DNA of 42,190 nt from Rugosibacter sp. Its GTDB lineage: Bacteria; Pseudomonadota; Gammaproteobacteria; Burkholderiales; Rhodocyclaceae. The stretch is from assembly GCA_004322535.1 (NCBI GenBank), contig SCUZ01000088.1:1-42190 (forward strand), in the 5' to 3' direction. The translations under genes were made by a program, and so were the position numbers. Shown one piece after another: positions 36,003 through 42,190 of the stretch (the first letter of the stretch is position 1; each line of letters begins with the position of its first letter). Under the pieces are notes generated by a model. It had not been told where the DNA came from, ran no database searches, and saw only the letters and a list, made by a program, of their open reading frames with translations.

Positions 36003-38198
36003 ATGACTTCTCTGCTCGACAATCTCAATGAACCACAACTTGCCGCCGTCACGCTACCTGCCGAGCACGCTCTGATTCTGGCGGGCGCCGGTTCCGGCAA
36101 AACGCGCGTGCTGACCACGCGCATTGCCTGGTTGATCTCGACAAGCCAGGTCTCGCCGCAAGGTATTCTGGCGGTGACTTTCACCAACAAGGCAGCGAAG
36201 GAAATGCAAACGCGTCTGGCTGCCATGCTGCCGATCAATGTCAAAAGCCTCTGGATCGGCACGTTTCATGGCTTGTGCAATCGTCTGCTGCGCGCGCATT
36301 ACCGCGATGCGGGTTTGCCGCAACTGTTTCAGATACTCGATTCGGCCGACCAGCTCTCATCGGTCAAGCGCCTGATGAAGGCGCTGAACGTGGATGACGA
36401 AAAATTTCCGCCACGCGAGATATGCCAGTTCATCAACGCGCAAAAAGAACAGGGCCTGCGTGCTTCGACTGTAGAAGCGTGGGATAGCCGGGCAAAACAG
36501 AAGGTGGAAATCTATGCGGCTTACGAGACACAATGTCAGCGTGAAGGTGTGGTCGATTTTGCCGAACTGCTGTTGCGCTCGTATGAATTATTGACCCGCA
36601 ACGAGCCCTTGCTGCGCCATTATCAAGAACGCTTTCGGCATATTCTGGTGGATGAATTTCAGGATACCAACAAGCTGCAATACCGCTGGCTGAAGCTGCT
36701 CGCCGGGCAGCACGCGGCGCTGTTCTGCGTGGGCGATGATGATCAGAGCATCTATGCGTTTCGCGGGGCGGACGTGGGCAACATGCGCGATTTTGAGCGC
36801 GAGTTCAACGTCAAGCACATGATCCGGCTAGAGCAGAACTATCGCTCGCACGGCAACATTCTGGACGCGGCGAACGCCATCATTCGCAACAATCCGCACC
36901 GCCTGGGTAAAAACCTATGGACGCACGCTGGCAGCGGCGAACCGATCCGCGTGTATGAAGCGTATGCCGACAGCGATGAAGCGCGCTGGATCGTTGAAGA
37001 AGTGAAATCGCTCGTGCGCGACGGCCATACGCGTGCCGAAATTGCGCTGCTCTATCGCAGCAACGCCCAGTCGCGCGCGTTGGAACATGCCTTGTTCAAT
37101 GCCGGGATTCCTTATCGCGTCTATGGCGGGCTGCGCTTTTTTGAACGCGCCGAGATCAAGCATGCGCTGGCTTATCTGCGCCTGATCGCCAATCCCAACG
37201 ACGACACGGCATTTGCGCGCGTGGTGAATTTCCCCGTGCGCGGCATCGGCGCGCGCAGCCTGGAGGCACTACAGGATGCAGCCAAGGCAACCAACAGCAG
37301 CCTGCATGCGGCCATTACGCAGGTGAGTGGCAAGGGCGGCGCATCACTCGCCGCGTTTGCGCAACTCATCCATCAACTGAGTGAAGCGGCACATCTGCCG
37401 TTACCCGAGCTGATTGATCATGTGCTTGATTTGTCCGGCCTGCACACGCATTACCAGAACGAAAAAGAGGGCCAAGAGCGGCTCGCCAATCTGGACGAGC
37501 TGATCAATGCCGCCGCCAGTTTTATCGCAGAAGAAGGCACGGCCAGCGAGGAAGGGGAGTTATCGGCTGATCTGGCCGCGTTTCTCTCTCACGCGTCGCT
37601 CGAAGCCGGCGAACATCAGGCGGGTGAAGGCGATGATGCGTTGCAATTGATGACGGTGCATTCGGCCAAAGGGCTGGAGTTCAACATGGTGTTTATCAGC
37701 GGACTGGAAGAAGGCTTGTTCCCGCATGAAAACGCGGTGAATGACATCAAAAACGGCAGTGACGGGTTGGAGGAAGAGCGCCGCCTGATGTATGTCGCCG
37801 TCACTCGTGCGCGGCAGCGGCTATATCTCAGTATCGCGCAAAGCCGCATGCTGCATGGCCAGACACGCTACAACCCGCCCTCGCGTTTTCTCGATGAAAT
37901 TCCCAGGGAACTACTCAAGTGGCTAACGCCCAGAGTGGAGAAGCAACATTTCGCCGTCTCGCCGGCACCGACTTTTCATGGCAAGTCGCACGTCACCGCG
38001 CAACGTACGGGTCACATTGGCAACCCGTCAAAGGACAGTGGTTTTTCTATCGGCATGAACGTGCACCACACCAAGTTCGGCCCGGGCGTCATCGTGAATG
38101 CCGAAGGCAGCGGCACGGATGCCCGTGTGCAGGTCAACTTCAAGGCGGCAGGCGTCAAGTGGCTGGCACTGGCAATCGCGAAGCTGGAAGCTGCTTGA
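36003..38198 (+). CDS. uvrD: DNA helicase II UvrD
   Basis: UvrD is the 3'-5' superfamily 1 helicase that removes the excised oligonucleotide in nucleotide-excision repair and unwinds the nicked strand in mismatch repair. The 731-residue product has all SF1A motifs: Walker A AGAGSGKT (residues 27-34), VDEFQDTN (motif II), VGDDDQSIYAFRGA (III), LEQNYRSHGNIL (IV), TVHSAKGLEF (V) and VAVTRARQRLYLS (VI). It ends with the Tudor-like C-terminal domain (TKFGPGVIVNAEGSG...VNFKAAGVKWL). I chose the ATG at 36003 because UvrD proteins begin just there (M-T-S-L-L-D-N-L-N); a GTG at 35937 is inside a repeat. The last 44 bases overlap the convergent phytochelatin synthase gene. A repeat copy lies in the linker before the C-terminal domain. 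Confidence 0.96.
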   Translation: MTSLLDNLNEPQLAAVTLPAEHALILAGAGSGKTRVLTTRIAWLISTSQVSPQGILAVTFTNKAAKEMQTRLAAMLPINVKSLWIGTFHGLCNRLLRAHYRDAGLPQLFQILDSADQLSSVKRLMKALNVDDEKFPPREICQFINAQKEQGLRASTVEAWDSRAKQKVEIYAAYETQCQREGVVDFAELLLRSYELLTRNEPLLRHYQERFRHILVDEFQDTNKLQYRWLKLLAGQHAALFCVGDDDQSIYAFRGADVGNMRDFEREFNVKHMIRLEQNYRSHGNILDAANAIIRNNPHRLGKNLWTHAGSGEPIRVYEAYADSDEARWIVEEVKSLVRDGHTRAEIALLYRSNAQSRALEHALFNAGIPYRVYGGLRFFERAEIKHALAYLRLIANPNDDTAFARVVNFPVRGIGARSLEALQDAAKATNSSLHAAITQVSGKGGASLAAFAQLIHQLSEAAHLPLPELIDHVLDLSGLHTHYQNEKEGQERLANLDELINAAASFIAEEGTASEEGELSADLAAFLSHASLEAGEHQAGEGDDALQLMTVHSAKGLEFNMVFISGLEEGLFPHENAVNDIKNGSDGLEEERRLMYVAVTRARQRLYLSIAQSRMLHGQTRYNPPSRFLDEIPRELLKWLTPRVEKQHFAVSPAPTFHGKSHVTAQRTGHIGNPSKDSGFSIGMNVHHTKFGPGVIVNAEGSGTDARVQVNFKAAGVKWLALAIAKLEAA
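37951..37976 (-). repeat. Dispersed repeat, copy in the uvrD linker
   Basis: On the minus strand AAAAGTCGGTGCCGGCGAGA then CGGCGA, closely matching the second half of the ygiQ copy (GCTGGCGAGACGGCGA). It encodes A-V-S-P-A-P-T-F-H in the flexible linker before the Tudor-like domain of UvrD, a place tolerant of insertion. Confidence 0.5.
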
Positions 38199-38907
38199 CC
38201 ACCACAAACCCGCGCGTGTGCCCTGCGGATTTATCAACGGTATTCATCGCCGCCCACAGCGCCTGAGCAGATACCCAAACCGGTGGATATTTGTAGGCCG
38301 CCACATCCAGAATGAGGAACCGGTCGCTGGCTGCACTGTAGGCAGCCAAGGGCGAGATATGGCCGGATTCCTTCTGGCCCAGCGCGCCGCGCTGATAATT
38401 CACCAGAATAAAATCGCCCGGGGTTTTGAGATTCTCTCGCGCTTGTTGGCGAAAGGCATCGAGTGTCGTATCCGAGGCATAGGTCAGCGTGACATCCACG
38501 CCATGCGCCTTGAGCAGATCCCGCAATTGCGCCAGACTCATGCCACCAAAAGTGACAGCAAACTCACCACGCACCTGGCGCGCCGCCACATCGAAAAAAG
38601 TGGATTGGGTGACAGGATTTTCTGTGGTTTTTAATGCATTCAGCAACACCACGGAACTTGCCACGCCGCAAAAAGCCGGGCGCGCCTGCGCCACAAAATG
38701 TGCCAAGAGTGCGTCGTAATCTGCGGTGTATTGGCTACTGACAAACAATTGCTGTCCCGCGGAAGAATCCGCTGCAATCAATGCCGGCGGCAAAGGCAGG
38801 CGATTGAAGGAGGGTGCACGCAAGGCAGTATTCCAAACCGACCACCCCGACCAGCTTAGCAATACCACGCTGAGTATCAGCGCCCCGCGAATCATCGTTT
38901 TTTTCAT
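38155..38907 (-). CDS. Bacterial phytochelatin synthase-like cysteine peptidase
   Basis: A 250-residue protein of the phytochelatin synthase family (papain-like fold). The catalytic triad is visible as C80 in R-P-A-F-C-G-V-A-S, H183 in S-G-H-I-S-P-L and D201 in L-I-L-D-V-A. Q74 and the Y-K-Y-P-P-V-W-V block near the end are also typical. Bacterial members mainly hydrolyse glutathione to gamma-Glu-Cys plus glycine and make little phytochelatin; a metal or glutathione role is inferred. An N-terminal hydrophobic segment (about residues 5-22) suggests a membrane-anchored periplasmic enzyme. It starts in a 4-base overlap with the methyltransferase gene and overlaps uvrD by 44 bases. Confidence 0.85.
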   Translation of the reverse strand: MKKTMIRGALILSVVLLSWSGWSVWNTALRAPSFNRLPLPPALIAADSSAGQQLFVSSQYTADYDALLAHFVAQARPAFCGVASSVVLLNALKTTENPVTQSTFFDVAARQVRGEFAVTFGGMSLAQLRDLLKAHGVDVTLTYASDTTLDAFRQQARENLKTPGDFILVNYQRGALGQKESGHISPLAAYSAASDRFLILDVAAYKYPPVWVSAQALWAAMNTVDKSAGHTRGFVVVKQLPASRLPVPAT

Positions 38908-39581
38908 GTGTTGCCTCCTAAATGAACTGGCCTGCCAGGATTGTTTTTGTTACTTGCCGCCGCACGCCACACCGTTGCCAACCACGGCTGTTGATCACGC
39001 GGCAAACCTTCGGGGCGATAGTAGTGTTCGAGTTCCGTAAAACCGGCTTGAGTCATTTGCCGGCACCAGGCTTCCAGATCGTGATAAGCACCATAACGAT
39101 CGCCCTGCCAGCCTTCCTGATTATCACCGCGCGGGTTGGAGCTAAACAATACGCCGCCGGGTTTCAAGGTCGCATGCAACTGCTGCAACACCTGTGGCAA
39201 CGTCAGGCTTGGCACATGAAACAGCGATGCGTTGGCGAATACCCCATCAAAATAGGCCGTGGGCAGATCAAGCGCGAGAAAATTCTGCTGCCAAACTTCG
39301 CACCCTGTGTCTGCCTTGGCCATGGCAACAAACGCCGCCGAGCCATCCAGCCCAATCGTCCGATGGCCGAGCGCAGCAAATGTCTTGAGATCGCGCCCCG
39401 GGCCACACCCCACATCCAGCACGGTAAACGGCGGCGTAACGTGAATATGGCGCAGCAACGCGGCGATATTCTGGCTTACATCGTGATCTTGCGTGCCAGC
39501 GCGAAAAGAATCCGCCACCGCATCATAGTGTGCCAGGGTGGTAGCTGTCACCCCGAATAAATCAATCGACGATTCAGACAT
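38904..39581 (-). CDS. Class I SAM-dependent methyltransferase
   Basis: A 225-residue Rossmann-fold methyltransferase. The SAM-binding motif I is VLDVGCGPGRDLKTF (about residues 54-68), followed by the acidic end of strand 2 in T-I-G-L-D-G-S, and motif IV-like D-G-V-F-A-N-A-S-L-F-H-V. Motifs point to a small-molecule enzyme, but the substrate cannot be read from sequence. ATG start at 39581, 15 bases after the parA stop, and a 4-base overlap with the phytochelatin synthase gene; the three are probably one transcript. Confidence 0.85.
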   Translation of the reverse strand: MSESSIDLFGVTATTLAHYDAVADSFRAGTQDHDVSQNIAALLRHIHVTPPFTVLDVGCGPGRDLKTFAALGHRTIGLDGSAAFVAMAKADTGCEVWQQNFLALDLPTAYFDGVFANASLFHVPSLTLPQVLQQLHATLKPGGVLFSSNPRGDNQEGWQGDRYGAYHDLEAWCRQMTQAGFTELEHYYRPEGLPRDQQPWLATVWRAAASNKNNPGRPVHLGGNT

Positions 39582-39596
39582 TGCGCTTCATCAGCA

Positions 39597-40403
39597 TCAC
39601 TTGCGTTGTTTTTCTGCCGCTTTGGCGCGGATTTTACGCGCTGTTTCAAGGGCATCAAACAGCTGCACATATTCGTTGGTCAGCTTGTGCTGACGGTCGA
39701 GATGAATCATCGGCAACGCACGCTGATGGGACTCCTTGATTTTGACTGAGGATGACAGCATGGCATCGAGCACGGGCAGCCCCTCGCTGCGTAATTCATC
39801 CACAATGGCTTGCGGAAAGATCGCCCGCGCCTGGAACTGATTGACGATAATGCCTTCAACCAGCAGATCCGCATTGTGGTCAGCCCGAATCTCCTGCACA
39901 TTGTCGAGCAGGCTATACAGCGCACGACGAGCAAATTCATCGCAATCGAAAGGGATCAAACAAGCATCCGCTGCAATCAAGGCCGAGCGGGTGTAAAAAT
40001 GCAGCGCGGGTGGGGTGTCAATCCAGATTTCGTCAAAGTCATCCAAGCCATCCAGCGCTTCGCGCAGCTTGTATATTTTGTAGCGCGATTCAAGCTTGGC
40101 CTGTAATTCTTCCAGCGCCGCATCCGCTGGCAGCAAGAACAGGTTCTCGAACGACGTGGCGGCAATAAAGTCTTCCGTCAGCAGGGGCCTCAACTTGAAA
40201 TTCAGCATCTGGTCAAAAAAACCTGTGGCCGTATTGTTCAAATTTTCTGCCGCAGCGCCCAATAAATAATGTGTCGAATTCGCCTGTGGATCAAGATCAA
40301 TCACCAAGGTGCGCACCCCGCGCGCCGCGCTGATGGCGGCAAGATTACAGGTGATGGTGCTTTTGCCAACACCGCCCTTTTGATTAAACACGACGCGTCG
40401 CAT
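39597..40403 (-). CDS. ParA/Soj-family ATPase
   Basis: A 268-residue ParA-type ATPase with the deviant Walker A KGGVGKST (residues 9-16), switch I region V-I-D-L-D-P-Q-A-N-S-T and the Walker B-like W-I-D-T-P-P-A. The reading frame is open upstream to 40463, but I start at ATG 40403 because the signature begins there (M-R-R-V-V-F-N-Q-K-G) and GGGGGT precedes it. No parB or parS-like site is next to it, so this is an orphan; roles could be positioning of a cargo or regulation rather than chromosome partition. It is first in the operon with the methyltransferase and phytochelatin synthase genes. Confidence 0.85.
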   Translation of the reverse strand: MRRVVFNQKGGVGKSTITCNLAAISAARGVRTLVIDLDPQANSTHYLLGAAAENLNNTATGFFDQMLNFKLRPLLTEDFIAATSFENLFLLPADAALEELQAKLESRYKIYKLREALDGLDDFDEIWIDTPPALHFYTRSALIAADACLIPFDCDEFARRALYSLLDNVQEIRADHNADLLVEGIIVNQFQARAIFPQAIVDELRSEGLPVLDAMLSSSVKIKESHQRALPMIHLDRQHKLTNEYVQLFDALETARKIRAKAAEKQRK

Positions 40404-40519
40404 GCCATACCCCCGTTGAATGTTTTGATTTTGCCATACTTGGCACGCTAACCGACCGATCAATCGGCACCGTACGGGTTTATGATTGAAAAACTTCCTG
40501 CCACTGTTTAAAAGTCAAT

Positions 40520-42190
40520 ATGTCTCCTGAACAAGAAAATCTCGCAGCCGCTGCCCTTGAGTACCATGCTTTTCCCACCGCTGGCAAGATTGCCGTGGTA
40601 CCAACGAAGGGGCTTACCAACCAGCGCGATCTGGGTTTGGCATATTCCCCTGGCGTTGCGGCGGCCTGCAACGCGATTGTGGCTGACCCAAGTCAGGTGA
40701 GCCGCCTGACCGCGCGCGCCAACCTGGTGGGGGTCGTGACTAATGGCACAGCCGTTCTCGGCTTGGGCAATATCGGGGCGCTGGCTGCCAAACCGGTGAT
40801 GGAAGGCAAGGCCGTGCTGTTCAAAAAGTTTGCGGGTATTGATGTCTTCGATATCGAGCTCGACCAGCCGGATGCCGACAAACTGGTCGAGGCCATTGCT
40901 GCCATGGAGCCCACTTTCGGTGGCATCAATCTGGAAGACATCAAGGCACCGGAATGTTTTTATATCGAAGAAAAACTTCGGCAGCGAATGAAAATTCCGG
41001 TATTTCACGACGATCAACATGGCACAGCCATCGTCGTGAGTGCCGCGATTCTCAATGGGCTCAAGCTGCTCGGCAAGCGGCCAGAAGACATCAAGCTGGT
41101 GACCTCCGGAGCCGGCGCGGCGGCTTTGTCGTGCCTTGAGTTGCTGGTCTCGTTAGGCATCCGGACAGAAAACATCTGGGTAACCGACCTCGAGGGTCTG
41201 GTCTATGAAGGTCGCGTCAAGCTGATGGATCCGATCAAGGCACGCTATGCCAAAAACACCGCAGCCCGCACGCTCAGCGAAGTGATTGACGGCGCGGATG
41301 TGTTTCTTGGCTTGTCTGCTGGCGGCGTATTAAAGCCGGACATGGTGGCAAAGATGGCAAAAAATCCGCTGATCATGGCCTTGGCTAATCCAATACCAGA
41401 AATCACCCCGGATGAGGTGCGCAGCGTACGCTCCGATGCGATTATTTCCACCGGCCGCTCGGACTATCCAAACCAGGTAAACAACGTGCTGTGCTTTCCG
41501 TTTATTTTCCGCGGTGCGCTGGATGTTGGCGCGACCACTATCAATGAAGTCATGCAGTTGGCCGCCGTCCATGCGCTAGCCGAACTGGCGCAAGCCGAGG
41601 CTTCCGATGTCGTGGCGATGGCGTATGGTGGTGAAAATCTTTCTTTTGGCCGCGAGTATCTGATTCCCCGCCCGTTCGATCCGCGGCTGATTGTCAAGAT
41701 TGCACCGGCAGTGGCTAAGGCAGCAATGGATTCTGGCGTTGCCACGCGGCCGATTGGCGACCTTGAAGCCTACCGCGAGCGACTGGATAATTTCGTTTAT
41801 CAATCGGGCTTCATCATGAAGCCGGTATTCGATGCGGCAAAAAAAGCACCACGTCGCGTTCTTTACTGCGAAGGTGAAGACGAGCGCATATTGCGCGCTG
41901 TGCAGGCCGTGATTGACGAGCGCCTGGCGCAACCAGTCGTCATCGGCCGTCCCAGTGTCATCGCCACACGTATCGAGAAAGCCGGGCTGCGCATTGTGGC
42001 GGGACGCGATTTCGAAGTTATCAACCCTGAATCGGACTCGCGATATAAAACATTGTGGCAGGCCTATCACCAGCGGCTAGGCCGCCACGGGGTGACGCCG
42101 GAAGTCGCGAAACAGGCAATGCGCTCGAATACCACGCTGATCGGCGCCATGCTGCTGGCCGAAGGCGATGTGGATGCGATGCTGTGCGGC
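40520..42190 (+). CDS. maeB: NADP-dependent malic enzyme, MaeB type (3' end outside window)
   Basis: The first 557 residues of a MaeB-type malic enzyme, which oxidatively decarboxylates malate to pyruvate; the open frame continues to the window edge. The malic domain shows [17 protein letters not shown], the catalytic-lysine region [36 protein letters not shown] and the NAD(P)-binding S-G-A-G-A-A-A. After about residue 430 begins the C-terminal phosphotransacetylase-like domain ([12 protein letters not shown]), which is incomplete here and acts as a regulatory acetyl-CoA sensing module in this class. ATG at 40520 is the first in-frame start; no strong ribosome site was found. Confidence 0.95.
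   Translation, partial: MSPEQENLAAAALEYHAFPTAGKIAVVPTKGLTNQRDLGLAYSPGVAAACNAIVADPSQVSRLTARANLVGVVTNGTAVLGLGNIGALAAKPVMEGKAVLFKKFAGIDVFDIELDQPDADKLVEAIAAMEPTFGGINLEDIKAPECFYIEEKLRQRMKIPVFHDDQHGTAIVVSAAILNGLKLLGKRPEDIKLVTSGAGAAALSCLELLVSLGIRTENIWVTDLEGLVYEGRVKLMDPIKARYAKNTAARTLSEVIDGADVFLGLSAGGVLKPDMVAKMAKNPLIMALANPIPEITPDEVRSVRSDAIISTGRSDYPNQVNNVLCFPFIFRGALDVGATTINEVMQLAAVHALAELAQAEASDVVAMAYGGENLSFGREYLIPRPFDPRLIVKIAPAVAKAAMDSGVATRPIGDLEAYRERLDNFVYQSGFIMKPVFDAAKKAPRRVLYCEGEDERILRAVQAVIDERLAQPVVIGRPSVIATRIEKAGLRIVAGRDFEVINPESDSRYKTLWQAYHQRLGRHGVTPEVAKQAMRSNTTLIGAMLLAEGDVDAMLCG

Overview
The window looks like a betaproteobacterial chromosome, most plausibly a Nitrosomonadales/Gallionella-type lineage. 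This is inferred from the complete mraZ-to-lpxC cluster followed by a dciA-like gene and secA, the meso-DAP-type MurE, the betaproteobacterial 'Gcr' membrane protein and a MaeB-type malic enzyme. No rRNA, tRNA or CRISPR array was seen. Assignments come from reading translations; no database search was run.

Layout. (1) 1-4.2 kb: the 3' part of a YgiQ-type radical SAM gene, an unrecognised gene, and a minus-strand pair in which mtnA follows on from a fuculose-phosphate-aldolase-like gene. (2) 4.2-8.7 kb: secA, a divergent dciA-like gene, a small membrane protein and lpxC. (3) 8.9-26.8 kb: the full division and cell wall (dcw) cluster on the minus strand. Its transcription order is mraZ-rsmH-ftsL-ftsI-murE-murF-mraY-murD-ftsW-murG-murC-murB-ddl-ftsQ-ftsA-ftsZ, with most junctions overlapping by 4-14 bases. 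It is headed by four perfectly spaced 10-bp direct repeats that look like MraZ operator boxes. (4) 27.0-27.7 kb: a graveyard of toxin-antitoxin genes (a Doc fragment, a frameshifted RelE/ParE toxin and a truncated antitoxin). (5) 28-31.7 kb: plus-strand accessory genes (glycine-zipper protein, flavodoxin-fold reductase, OsmC-like peroxidase, sorbosone-dehydrogenase-like lipoprotein). (6) 31.8-33.75 kb: a CPA2 antiporter and, upstream of it, a mosaic pseudogene assembled from pieces of three transporter genes. (7) 33.9-42.2 kb: the Gcr-type membrane protein, a UvrD helicase, a minus-strand parA-methyltransferase-phytochelatin synthase operon, and the 5' part of a NADP-malic enzyme running off the window end.

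How the genes work together: the dcw genes make lipid II from UDP-MurNAc (MurC-F, Ddl, MraY, MurG), and build the division machine that uses it (FtsL/Q/W/I with FtsA/FtsZ). LpxC commits precursor to lipid A, and SecA exports envelope proteins.

The most unusual signal is a dispersed repeat of about 30-80 bp, consensus start AAAAGTCGGCGCTGG. It occurs on both strands and often lies in frame inside essential genes (ygiQ twice, murE twice, mtnA, uvrD and probably others). It is read in different frames in different hosts, giving peptides of the types K-V-G-A-G-E-T-A or S-A-L-V-T-R-R-E. It behaves like a coding-compatible palindromic or mini-mobile element, comparable in style to Rickettsia palindromic elements. 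I do not recognise it as a named family.
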